A stretch of 64,000 bases of DNA, from contig CAZQKR010000016.1 of NCBI GenBank assembly GCA_964594045.1, positions 1 through 64,000 of the forward strand, read 5' to 3'. The position numbers and the translations under genes were made by a program. The notes under the pieces were generated by a model. That model was given only the letters and a program-made list of their open reading frames with translations. It did no database searches and was not told where the DNA came from. The DNA is from UBA2365 sp964594045 (GTDB lineage: Bacteria > Bacteroidota > Bacteroidia > Chitinophagales > Saprospiraceae). This document shows, piece by piece, positions 44,889 through 53,837 of this stretch (within the stretch, counting starts at the first letter, position 1; every line of letters starts with the position of its first letter).

Positions 44889-45430
44889 AAAGGGTTTTGC
44901 ACATATTAGTTACCATGGCACCAACTGCTTCCATCCTATAAAAAACCCGTCCCGACTCACTCCGAGCGGAACAGGCCACTAAATCAGTTTTCAATCATCC
45001 TTAAAATTTCAATCCCTGGATCAGTTTGTATTTTTACACACACACTGATCAATACTGAACCCAAAATAGAGAGCCCTTTTGATGAATTGTGATTTGCTCT
45101 GATGATATTTTGGCCTCATGAAGAACCCTGGCATTGTACAGTTTACAGGACTGATTTTAGTGAATAAGGTTAGTTTTGTTTGGGTGAACATGTAGTCAGA
45201 TGCTTTCTGGAAAGAAGTGCAAATAAGAAAATTTTCCCCCAATCAATAAGAGAAAGAGCATAAACATTTGAAGACAGAGCATACTTTTTCCAGCCCGACC
45301 TAAAACCTTTTCTTCACAGTCAACCATTAGCTTTTATATAGAAGCACACTTTTGTGCTGATGAATTAAATTGTGCTGAAAAGAAATAGTATTTTAGTAAA
45401 CTATTTTTAAACCTTAGAGAAAACCAAAAT
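44889..45430. other. 540-bp gap without recognised genes
   Basis: The minus-strand reading at 45021-45242 lacks any convincing start region or motif. The rest is AT-rich spacer before the restriction gene. I see nothing functional to assign. Confidence 0.4.
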
Positions 45431-48400
45431 ATGAGCTTGTTCCAAAAATCGGTAGAGAAAAAGTATTTAAGCGACCTTGACACTGTATTGATCAATAAAA
45501 AATACGCTGAATTCAAAGACTATTTTGGTAATTCCGATATACAGGAAAACATCCGGAATTCGAAAGAAGAACAATTTCAGGAAGGATTTTTACGTGCGCT
45601 GTTTGTCAAAATTTTGGGTTACACGCTGAATCCTGAACCTGATTTCAACCTGACAACAGAACTCAAAAATATAGTTAATAGTAAAAAAGCTGACGGCGCA
45701 ATTTTGAAAGGCAACGAAGCAACGGCAGTTATCGAATTAAAGGGAACCGACACCCCCGACCTCGATAAAATTGAGACGCAGGCGTTCGGATACAAAAATC
45801 ACCATCCGAAATGTAAATATGTAATTACCTCGAATTTTGAGAAACTCCGGTTTTATATTCAAAATGCCGTTGACCATGTTGATTTTGACTTGTTCAATCT
45901 GACCCGGGAACAATTTTCCTTGCTTTGGCTGTGTTTGGCAAAAGACAATCTGTTAAACGATTTGCCTTTAAAAATCAAGGAATCATCGGTTTTACAGGAA
46001 GAAAATATTACAAAAAAACTTTACGCTGACTACTCTAAATTCAGATCGGCAATTTACAACAACCTGGTCAAAAACAATCCTGAAACTGACAAACTACTGC
46101 TTTTCAAAAAAACACAAAAACTGTTAGACCGCTTTCTGTTTATCTTTTTTGCCGAAGACAGGTTGCTGGTCCCGCCGAATTCTATTTCACAGATCATTGA
46201 AAAATGGAAAGATGATGTTGATTTTGGCGATGCAAAACCGCTTTACGAAACTTTTAAAAAATACTTTCATGTGCTGAATGTCGGGAGACCGAAAAGCGGA
46301 AACCGGCAGGAAATCTTTGCATACAACGGCGGACTGTTCAGCAAGGATGAAATTTTGGACAATGTCAGTATCGATGATACTATTTTATATGAACATACTT
46401 TAAAATTCAGCCAGTACAATTTCGAAACCGAAGTGGATGTGAACATTCTCGGGCATATTTTTGAACACTCGCTGGGAGAGATTGAAACCGTGCAAGCCGA
46501 GATTAAAGGCGAGAAAATAGACAGCCAGAAAACAAAACGCAAAAAGGACGGCATTTTTTACACACCCAAATACATTACCAAATACATTGTTGAAAATACG
46601 GTTGGAAAACTTTGCGAAGAAAAACGGAATGAACTGGGAATTGTTGATGAGGAATACGCCAAAGGCAGGAAAAACCGGAAAAAGGAAATCATACGCATTC
46701 TTGGCAAAAAGCTGGAAGATTACCGTAACTGGCTTTTAAATTTGACGATTCTTGACCCTGCTTGCGGTTCCGGGGCTTTCTTGAACCAGGCTTTGGAATT
46801 CCTGATCAACGAACACCGGAAAATTGATGAGTTGCGCGGACAACTTCACGATGACGCCATTCATTTCTCCTACTTTACAACCGATATTTTAGAGAAAAAC
46901 ATTTACGGTGTTGACCTGAATGAAGAATCGGTTGAAATTGCCAAACTTTCGCTGTGGCTGCGCACTGCACAAAAAGGACGAAAGCTAAACACACTGAGCA
47001 ATAACATAAAATGCGGAAATTCGCTGATTGACGACCCTGAAGTTGCCGGAGAAAAAGCATTTAACTGGAAAAACGAATTTCCTGAAATATTTGCCAACGG
47101 CGGTTTTGATGTGGTGATTGGGAATCCGCCGTATGTTTTTGCAAGAGAAAAAATATCAGAAAATGAAAAAAAATATTATTCAAAAAATTTTAATGCAGCA
47201 GAATATCAAATAAACACATATTTACTTTTCATTGAAAAAACTGTTGAAATAATAAAGCCTAAAGCAATTTATGGATTGATTGTTCCAAACGCTTGGTTAA
47301 TGGTATATTCTGGACAAGGTTTAAGAAAATATTTATTAAAACATTGTAAACTTAATCAGATTATTAACCTTGAAGGTTATTCATTCGAAGGGGTAAATGT
47401 AGAAACAATAATAATCTTGTCTCAAAAGGACAGAATTGATAACAATGATTTTCAAGTTCTACTGAGTAAAGGGAAAGAATTTGTTTTTAGTCATTTTAGA
47501 AATCAACAAGATTTCACAAAGAATGATGGATACGAATTCAAAGTATTCTTGGATGATGAAAGTATATCATTAAATAAGAAATTGATTTCAGGTTCTGTTG
47601 ATTTAGATTCTATTGTTCAAATTAAAGCCGGGTTGCAAGCATATGAAAAAGAAAAGGGCAATCCAAAACAATCAGCTGAGGATGTTAAAAATAGACCTTA
47701 TGATTACAATTACAAATTTGATGAAAGCACTTATAAATATCTAGATGGGAAAGATGTTGGCAGATACTTTATAGAATGGTCTGGACTTTATTTAAAGTAT
47801 GGTGAACATCTGGCGGCACCAAGAACTTTTAACCTTTTTTCTGATAAAAAAATAATCGTAAGAGAGATTACCGGAAATTACCCTAAATGCATAATCTCGA
47901 CTTTTTCGGACGATTTATATTTGTATAATAGAAGCAATATTGCAATAATTGAACGTGAAGGGAAAAATATCAATTTAAAATATATTGTTGCAGTTCTGAA
48001 TAGTACATTGATGTCTTACTACTTCATGAAAAATACCGCTAAATCAGTTCGAAAAATGTTTCCTAAAGTAATTCTGAAAGATTTACGATTATTTCCATTT
48101 AAAGAAATAGATGAAAATTCACAAATCCCTTTCATTTTAAGTGTTGAGAAAATACAATATTTACAAAAAGAACTTTTTGATATTCAAAAAAATTTTATTT
48201 ACCTATTAAAATCAAAGGTTGATCTTGATAAACTCACTAATAAACTTCTTATTTGGTATGAACAGGATTTTAAAACTTTTATAGGAGAATTAATCAAAGC
48301 CAAAATAAAACTCAGCCTCTCAGAAGAAGCTGAGTGGATGCGTTATTTCAATGAGCAAAAAGAAAAAGCGCAAACCCTGAAATTCGAAATCGAAAAAATC

Positions 48401-48478
48401 GACCGTGAAATTGACCGCATGGTTTATGAATTGTATGGATTGACGGAGGAGGAAATTAAAATTGTGGAAAATGTCTGA
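45431..48478 (+). CDS. Type IIG restriction-modification enzyme
   Basis: The protein has 1015 residues and is a single chain carrying nuclease, methyltransferase and target recognition. The N-terminal PD-(D/E)XK nuclease has D88 in KADGAILKGN and E102-L-K104 in AVIELKG. A helical linker leads to the gamma-type N6-adenine methyltransferase: IFYTPKYITKYIVE, motif I DPACGSGAFL from residue 442, YGVDLNEESVEIAKLSLWL, and motif IV N565-P-P-Y. The C-terminal third (YLDGKDVGRYFIEW, VAVLNSTLMSYYFMK) is the specificity domain of Eco57I/MmeI-like enzymes. No separate specificity or helper gene is adjacent. The last codons (GTGGAAAATGTCTGA) are already the first bases of the tandem repeat behind it. Confidence 0.92.
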   Translation: MSLFQKSVEKKYLSDLDTVLINKKYAEFKDYFGNSDIQENIRNSKEEQFQEGFLRALFVKILGYTLNPEPDFNLTTELKNIVNSKKADGAILKGNEATAVIELKGTDTPDLDKIETQAFGYKNHHPKCKYVITSNFEKLRFYIQNAVDHVDFDLFNLTREQFSLLWLCLAKDNLLNDLPLKIKESSVLQEENITKKLYADYSKFRSAIYNNLVKNNPETDKLLLFKKTQKLLDRFLFIFFAEDRLLVPPNSISQIIEKWKDDVDFGDAKPLYETFKKYFHVLNVGRPKSGNRQEIFAYNGGLFSKDEILDNVSIDDTILYEHTLKFSQYNFETEVDVNILGHIFEHSLGEIETVQAEIKGEKIDSQKTKRKKDGIFYTPKYITKYIVENTVGKLCEEKRNELGIVDEEYAKGRKNRKKEIIRILGKKLEDYRNWLLNLTILDPACGSGAFLNQALEFLINEHRKIDELRGQLHDDAIHFSYFTTDILEKNIYGVDLNEESVEIAKLSLWLRTAQKGRKLNTLSNNIKCGNSLIDDPEVAGEKAFNWKNEFPEIFANGGFDVVIGNPPYVFAREKISENEKKYYSKNFNAAEYQINTYLLFIEKTVEIIKPKAIYGLIVPNAWLMVYSGQGLRKYLLKHCKLNQIINLEGYSFEGVNVETIIILSQKDRIDNNDFQVLLSKGKEFVFSHFRNQQDFTKNDGYEFKVFLDDESISLNKKLISGSVDLDSIVQIKAGLQAYEKEKGNPKQSAEDVKNRPYDYNYKFDESTYKYLDGKDVGRYFIEWSGLYLKYGEHLAAPRTFNLFSDKKIIVREITGNYPKCIISTFSDDLYLYNRSNIAIIEREGKNINLKYIVAVLNSTLMSYYFMKNTAKSVRKMFPKVILKDLRLFPFKEIDENSQIPFILSVEKIQYLQKELFDIQKNFIYLLKSKVDLDKLTNKLLIWYEQDFKTFIGELIKAKIKLSLSEEAEWMRYFNEQKEKAQTLKFEIEKIDREIDRMVYELYGLTEEEIKIVENV

Positions 48479-49530
48479 ACCGGGATTTTTAGGATTCATG
48501 GGATTTGGGGATTTTTGAATCCGGGTAATCATGAAAATCCCCAAAATCATGGTGCAGACAATATATGACAAGTGGAAAATGTCTGAACCGGGATTTTTAG
48601 GATTCATGGGATTTGGGGATTTTTGAATCCGGGTAATCATGAAAATCCCCAAAATCATGGTGCAGACAATATATGACAAGTGGAAAATGTCTGAACCGGG
48701 ATTTTTAGGATTCATGGGATTTGGGGATTTTTGAATCCGGGTAATCATGCAATTCCCCAAAATCCTAGTGCAGACAATATATGACAAGTGGAAAATGTCT
48801 GAACCGGGATTTTTAGGATTCATGGGATTTGGGGATTTTTGAATCCGGGTAATCATGCAATTCCCCAAAATCCTAGTGCAGACAATATATGACAAGTGGA
48901 AAATGTCTGAACCGGGATTTTTTGGATTCATGGGATTTGGGGATTTATTCCAGGGATTTATTAAATCCGGGTAATCAGGAAAATCCCCAAAATCATGGTG
49001 CAGACAATATATGACAAGTGGAAAATGTCTGAACCGGGATTTTTTGGATTCANNNNNNNNNNNNNNNNNNNNNNNNNNNNNNNNNNNNNNNNNNNNNNNN
49101 NNNNNNNNNNNNNNNNNNNNNNNNNNNNNNNNNNNNNNNNNNNNNNNNNNNNAAATCATGGTGCAGACAATATATGACAAGTGGAAAATGTCTGAACCGG
49201 GATTTTTAGGATTCATGGGATTTGGGGATTTTTGAATCCGGGTAATCATGAAAATCCCCAAAATCATGGTGCAGACAATATATGACAAGTGGAAAATGTC
49301 TGAACCGGGATTTTTTGGATTCATGGGATTTGGGGATTTATTCCAGGGATTTATTAAATCCGGGTAATCAGGAAAATCCCCAAAATCATGGTTCAGACGA
49401 TTTATGACAAGTGGAAAATGTCTGAACCGGGATTTTTTGGATTCTGGGATTTGGGGATTTATTTCAGGGATTTATTAAATTCGGGTAATCATGCAAATCC
49501 TAAAAATCCTAGTTCAGACAATTGTAGACA
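48464..49530 (+). repeat. Tandem array of 108/122-bp quasi-palindromic units
   Basis: GTGGAAAATGTCTGAACC recurs at 48464, 48572, 48680, 48788, 48896 and 49018, and after a gap at 49181, 49289 and 49411. The steps are 108 bp, twice 122 bp. Each unit holds TGTCTGAACCGGGATTTT near one end and GGTGCAGACA or GGTTCAGACA at the other, with an inner stem GGATTTGGGGATTTTT against AAAATCCCCAAAATC. The 122-bp units carry TTCCAGGGATTTATTA instead of a shorter loop. Units are nearly identical and have no variable spacers. The true copy number is unknown because of the gap. Confidence 0.9.
49053..49152. other. Assembly gap of 100 N
   Basis: One hundred N bases lie inside the tandem array. The round number suggests a gap of unknown true length. 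Confidence 0.98.
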
Positions 49531-49542
49531 ATAATAAACAAA

Positions 49543-49947
49543 ATGAAATACGAAGAATTAACACATAAAATTATCGGTTGTGCCATGCGCGTTCACTCCG
49601 CATTGGGAAATGGATTTCAGGAGGTTATTTATCAGCGGGCAATGGAAATCGAGATGGACGACAGTGGAATTTCATTTTCGCGTGAATACGAAATGCCTGT
49701 TTATTACAAGAATCATCAAATCGGAACACGTCGTGTCGATTTTTTGGTGGAAGAATTTATTTCGGTTGAGTTAAAAGCTATCATAAATTTGGAAGATGTG
49801 CATCTGGCACAAGCAATCAATTATTTGGAAACATATGATCTGGAAGTTGGTTTGTTAATTAATTTCGGAGCCAGGAGTCTCGATTTTAAACGTCTCAATA
49901 ATAAGAAGTTCAAACAAAAAAATCAAGGCAATCCGAACATTCCATAA
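49543..49947 (+). CDS. GxxExxY protein (PD-(D/E)XK nuclease fold)
   Basis: The protein has 134 residues and is the small family named for its motif, here GFQEVIY near residue 24. The nuclease-type core follows: RRVDFLVEE and SVELKAI (D-x(n)-E-x-K), then HLAQAINYLETYDLEVGLLINFG. These proteins are frequent in Bacteroidota and environmental genomes; no biochemical role is established that I know of. It starts just 13 bp after the last unit of the palindromic tandem array. A Lys/Asn-rich tail ends it. Confidence 0.9.
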   Translation: MKYEELTHKIIGCAMRVHSALGNGFQEVIYQRAMEIEMDDSGISFSREYEMPVYYKNHQIGTRRVDFLVEEFISVELKAIINLEDVHLAQAINYLETYDLEVGLLINFGARSLDFKRLNNKKFKQKNQGNPNIP

Positions 49948-50300
49948 TTCATCAAACATACACTGGATAATAACTCAGAAATACTGCTTTATCAAACTGA
50001 TTACCTGCACGGCAGTACTTCCGGGCTCATCAGGAGCTTTTACATCAAGAAATACATGTAATCTCCCGGAAAATAAAATGAAATGAGCTGCATTTTGTCG
50101 AAATAATTACGTTTGAATAATGTTGAACAGATCAAATTCAGGAATTTAGGCCACCGATAGCTTTTTAACTACAAGATGATTTCATTCAATTGTGACTGAC
50201 AGATCACCAATTTAATATTTGCAAACTAAAATTTTTAAGGTCATCTATTCTATCCTCTCCCTCTCTCCCAAAAATATTCCCCCAAATGTATTTTTTTTAG

Positions 50301-50308
50301 TAAGTTTG
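50301..50308 (+). promoter_or_regulatory. -7 box for the decarboxylase-fold gene
   Basis: TAAGTTTG fits TAnnTTTG and lies 67 bp before the ATG at 50375. No clear -33 TTTG accompanies it. The rest of the 49948-50374 gap has nothing recognisable. Confidence 0.4.
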
Positions 50309-50374
50309 TTTAACCACTCGGATTGGTATACAGCCGGAACAGGGAGAATATGGCTTTAAATACAAGCGACCTTT

Positions 50375-51520
50375 ATGTTTTTGAAAGAACATTTGCATCA
50401 ATATATATCAGAAAGGGAAGCAGTCACATCTGCCCCCTATTACCTTTATGACATTGAAATGATCCGGGATCACTGCAGGGTATTCAGAAGGATTGAATAC
50501 AAGGAAAAAGAGATCCACTTTGCCACCATGGCCAATATCCACCCGGAATTTCTGCAGATCGTCAGGGAAGAAGGCCTGGGCGTTTTTGTCAATTCGCTCG
50601 TGCACATGGAAGTTGTGATGGAAGCTGGTTTTGGTGGGGATAAGATCATCTTCACTTCTTCCGGCCAAAGCAGGGAAAATATGCTGGCAGCAGGTCAACA
50701 GGGAGTGCAGGTCAACCTGGATTCTCCGGCACAACTCGAACAGTGGCGGCAATTGTTCCCCGGTGTTCCTGCCGGTATACGCTGCAATATCGGTGATCAG
50801 ATCGATGCCAGTGTGAATCACGCAGGCGCCTTTATCGGTAAAAACAGCCGTCTGGGTTTCACCCTGGAAGAGATCAGCCAAATCGATCATAAATCAGGGA
50901 TCAAAGGATTGCATCTTTATGCCGGAACGGACATCTTTGACCTGGATTATCTTTTCAGTTGCTATGAGGCGCTTGTGGAGATCAGCTGGGATTTTCCTGC
51001 CATTGAATACCTCAATTTCGGTGGTGGATTCGGCGTAGCCGAAAACGATGAGAAACAATTTGATTTTGAAACATACGGAAAACGACTGTCCGCAATTATG
51101 GATTCTGTTTCACAATCCAGGGGCAAACCGATAAAACTGATCCTGGAACCGGGCCGGATCATCGGCGGCGCTGCAGGCTATTTTGTTTGCAAAGTGACTG
51201 ATATCAAGGACAGAGGCGACATCAGGCTGGTTGGCGTCAACGCCTCCGTTGCGCAATTCTCCAGACCATTATTGTATCCTGAGATAGCCAGACATCCTGC
51301 TACGATCATCCGAAATGGGGCGATCGTACATGATAAGGAACACCAACTACACACCATTTTTGGGTGTTCCACCTATTCCAGGGATATTTTGAGAAGCAAA
51401 ATTGATTTACCCACAGTCCGAAAAGGTGACGTGGTGGTTCTGGGCAATGCAGGTTCCTATTGCGCATCTTCCTATTGTCAATTCCTGGGTTTCCCAAAAC
51501 CGGAAGAAGTATTTTTATAA
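50375..51520 (+). CDS. Fold-III PLP decarboxylase-like protein lacking the PLP lysine
   Basis: The protein has 381 residues and is a relative of diaminopimelate/carboxynorspermidine decarboxylases (alanine-racemase-type barrel plus beta domain). The usual A-x-K-A-N strand reads FATMAN, with Met52 (codon ATG at 50528) in place of the Schiff-base lysine. Other landmarks remain: SRLGF, GLHLYAGTD (normally H-x-H-x-G-S), YLNFGGGFG, ILEPGRIIGGAAG, the Cys in FGCSTYSRD, and GNAGSYCASSYCQF near the end. Either the protein is a non-catalytic relative, or it binds substrate for its neighbours. It is followed after 12 bp by two GNAT-type genes. Confidence 0.8.
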   Translation: MFLKEHLHQYISEREAVTSAPYYLYDIEMIRDHCRVFRRIEYKEKEIHFATMANIHPEFLQIVREEGLGVFVNSLVHMEVVMEAGFGGDKIIFTSSGQSRENMLAAGQQGVQVNLDSPAQLEQWRQLFPGVPAGIRCNIGDQIDASVNHAGAFIGKNSRLGFTLEEISQIDHKSGIKGLHLYAGTDIFDLDYLFSCYEALVEISWDFPAIEYLNFGGGFGVAENDEKQFDFETYGKRLSAIMDSVSQSRGKPIKLILEPGRIIGGAAGYFVCKVTDIKDRGDIRLVGVNASVAQFSRPLLYPEIARHPATIIRNGAIVHDKEHQLHTIFGCSTYSRDILRSKIDLPTVRKGDVVVLGNAGSYCASSYCQFLGFPKPEEVFL

Positions 51521-51532
51521 GGAAAAATCTAT

Positions 51533-52624
51533 ATGATGCAAGCTGAATACCTCGAAGGAAAATCCGGCAAACAGCTGTTTGAAAAGATCCAGGCAGAGAT
51601 CTACCGGGGAAATCCGTATTTCAGAGGCACTGAAGGAAGCATAGAAACCATGCTTTTGCACGGTAAAAGCGCATTCCACCAGCATGCACGGATCATGAAA
51701 TTCCTTTTGAAGGATGGAAATGATACAGTGGGCCGTTTTGCATTGATCCATGACAGGCAACTGCCGGATTTCATCCAGGTCGCTTTTTTTGAAGCCAGGG
51801 AAAGGCTGGGCGATATCTGGACCACCATCAAAAATACGGCAAAACAATATTTTCCGGAGATTAAAAAGGCAGTGGTGGGATTCAACGGGCACCTCAATTA
51901 TGGTGTAGGCATGTTGCTCAATCGCTTCGATGAAGTTCCCTTGTTCGGTCTTCCTTACAACCCGGCTTATTACGCTGATTATTTCAGGACGCTGCATTGC
52001 CATCGCATGTATAGTTTCCGGTTTACCATGGAAGCTTATGCCATGTGGGCGAATCAGTACACTCAGCAACGACGGGTTGAAGGAATGAATGTACGGTTCA
52101 TGAAGAAATCTGAGATCAGAAAGGAAAGTGCAGTTTATACCACACTCAACAATCAGGCTTTTGCCAGGCATCCGTTTTGGTCAGACCGGCAAAATGAAGA
52201 AGACCTGGAACTGTTCTATCCATTCCGGTTTTTGCTGGATAATGAAAATCTGATCATCGCTGAGGTCCATGACCGGCCCGTGGGATTTTTCCTGTGGTAT
52301 CCCGATTTCAATCAACTGGTTGCGGGTTCACGGGATCTGAATTTCCTGGATTTTCTTCGATACAGAACGGGCAAAAGACCCGATACATTCCGTTTTACAG
52401 AGATCGGCATCATACCGGAATATCAGCGCAGCCCGGTGGCTTATGCCCTGATCAGCAAATCTTTGCCTGTTTTGTTGCATCAAGGATATAAATACTGCGA
52501 AGCCGGTTTTATTTTCGAAGAGAACAAGGCTTCCATGGCTTTTGTGAATCGCATTCTGAAGCGTTGTTACGGTCATGAACCGGAACCATACCGACATTTT
52601 GGTATTTTTGAAGCTGAACTATGA
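51533..52624 (+). CDS. GNAT-fold acyltransferase (long form)
   Basis: The protein has 363 residues and looks like a two-lobe GNAT-type enzyme. It has an N-terminal half with RFALIHDRQLPDFIQVAFFEARE and FGLPYNPAYYADYFRTL, and a C-terminal GNAT lobe with NLIIAEVHDRPVGFFLWYPDF, RFTEIGIIPEYQRSPVAYALISKSL (beta4 plus CoA loop) and CEAGFIFEENKASMAFVNRIL. This resembles the YghO-type proteins. It has no membrane segment. The start MM follows the decarboxylase-like gene by 12 bp, and its end overlaps the next start by 4 bp, so the three are translated together. Likely acyl transfer onto an amine or amino acid. Confidence 0.75.
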   Translation: MMQAEYLEGKSGKQLFEKIQAEIYRGNPYFRGTEGSIETMLLHGKSAFHQHARIMKFLLKDGNDTVGRFALIHDRQLPDFIQVAFFEARERLGDIWTTIKNTAKQYFPEIKKAVVGFNGHLNYGVGMLLNRFDEVPLFGLPYNPAYYADYFRTLHCHRMYSFRFTMEAYAMWANQYTQQRRVEGMNVRFMKKSEIRKESAVYTTLNNQAFARHPFWSDRQNEEDLELFYPFRFLLDNENLIIAEVHDRPVGFFLWYPDFNQLVAGSRDLNFLDFLRYRTGKRPDTFRFTEIGIIPEYQRSPVAYALISKSLPVLLHQGYKYCEAGFIFEENKASMAFVNRILKRCYGHEPEPYRHFGIFEAEL

Positions 52625-53631
52625 ATCCGGAGTTTACCTATATTAAAAGCGCTGCCCAACTGCCACAGGAATGGGATCAGACAGGAGACAGTTATTTCCA
52701 GCAGCGTAGTTTTTTGTGGCATGCCGAACAATACAATCCGTGCAAACAAAGGTATTATGCCTGTTTTGAAAATGGTCATTTGGCGGCAGGCGCAGTGGTT
52801 TACGCGCTGGGACTGAGTTTGCTGACCTTTCTTAAAGTGAAAAGCACGGTCAATATGCAGATCACGGGTATTCCCTGTTCTGTTTCAAGTCCCGGGATTT
52901 TTGGAAAACCGGAAGCAGTGGCCTGGCTTAAAAAGCATATCTCAGCCAATGAAAAAGGGATGGTCCTGTTCCTTAATTTACCCGAAAAAACGAAGGATTT
53001 CAAGGGCGCATCGGGGAAAACTTTGCCTTCGATCGTGTTTCAGAACCGTTTCGGAAGTTGGGATAACTATCTTTCCCAACTGCGTTATCCCTATAGAAGG
53101 CGACTCATTCAAATTCTGGAAAACGGAAAGGGATTGACATTGGAACAGACCGATTGTTCGGTTTTTGATGAAGAAATGTATGGTCAATATCTGCAGGTTT
53201 TTCAGAAAAGCAACGAAAAGCTGGAACTGCTCAGTTGGGATTTCTTCAGGGAACTGCCAGCGGAATTCATATTGACCGCTTGCAGACAAGAGGGACAACT
53301 GATCGGTTGGAACATCGCAGTGAAATGGAAAAAAACATTTTACTTTTTCCTGGGCGGGCTGGATTACAAAATGAATGGAAGGTTTAATACCTATTTTTAT
53401 CTTTTGGCCAATCTACTGAAAGAGGGTATTGAAAGCGGAGCAGAAGCGATCGATCTGGGACAAACGGCTGAGATCCCCAAGATGCGATTGGGAGGCGTTC
53501 CGGTGGAAAGGTACATGGAGGCGACCCATCATTGGATGGTTGTGGGAAAAATATTGAAATGGGCGGGACCGCTGTTGGAATACAAGGCAAAAACAGAGTC
53601 AAATCAGGTTTTTGTGCGTGATCAGCCATAA
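52621..53631 (+). CDS. FemAB/CelD-like GNAT acyltransferase
   Basis: The protein has 336 residues, with ATG overlapping the previous stop (ATGA). The second half has the FemAB/CelD-type core: LRYPYRRRLIQILENGKG, a helical piece with LELLSWDFFRELPAEFILTAC, LIGWNIAVKWKKTFYFFLGGLDYK, FNTYFYLLANLLKEGIESGAEAIDLGQTAEIPKMRLG, a GNAT-like beta-alpha unit, and KILKWAGPLL near the end. FemAB relatives transfer amino acids or acyl groups from activated carriers. Together with the gene before it, this suggests a two-acyltransferase pathway making an amide-containing small molecule or lipid. No signal peptide. Confidence 0.72.
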   Translation: MNPEFTYIKSAAQLPQEWDQTGDSYFQQRSFLWHAEQYNPCKQRYYACFENGHLAAGAVVYALGLSLLTFLKVKSTVNMQITGIPCSVSSPGIFGKPEAVAWLKKHISANEKGMVLFLNLPEKTKDFKGASGKTLPSIVFQNRFGSWDNYLSQLRYPYRRRLIQILENGKGLTLEQTDCSVFDEEMYGQYLQVFQKSNEKLELLSWDFFRELPAEFILTACRQEGQLIGWNIAVKWKKTFYFFLGGLDYKMNGRFNTYFYLLANLLKEGIESGAEAIDLGQTAEIPKMRLGGVPVERYMEATHHWMVVGKILKWAGPLLEYKAKTESNQVFVRDQP

Positions 53632-53698
53632 ATAAATGTTTAGGGTTTGATCAAAAGCTCAATTAGATGGATTCTACATTTAATTTTTTTGCGTTTTT

Positions 53699-53797
53699 CT
53701 TAAATAAACATAAATCTTATTTAAGTTTTTGGGAATTTTCTTAAATAAGCTTGTTTCTTATTTAAGATTTTTGCATTTTTCTTAAATAAGAGTTTAC
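53699..53797. promoter_or_regulatory. 41-bp-periodic CTTAAATAAG operator-like array before fic
   Basis: CTTAAATAA(A/G) occurs at 53699, 53740 and 53781, each 41 bp apart. Its inverted form CTTATTTAAG occurs at 53716 and 53757, always 17 bp after the forward site; a decayed half-site is near 53797. Two full 41-bp units and a partial third lie within 60 bp of the Fic start. Confidence 0.7.
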
Positions 53798-53837
53798 TTT
53801 GTGTAAGATTTTAGCCAAAATCTTTACATAATAAATT

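Noticed and set aside
45021..45242. 73-codon minus-strand frame before the restriction gene
   Set aside because: Composition is typical of a chance frame; no motif, no neighbour logic.
48320..49324. Long minus-strand open frame across the tandem repeat
   Set aside because: The 108-bp period is a multiple of three, so a stop-free frame is copied with every unit; the protein is only the repeat translated and runs through the N gap.
48464..49530. CRISPR array
   Set aside because: Units of 108-122 bp are nearly identical over their whole length and have no unique spacers; no cas genes are nearby.
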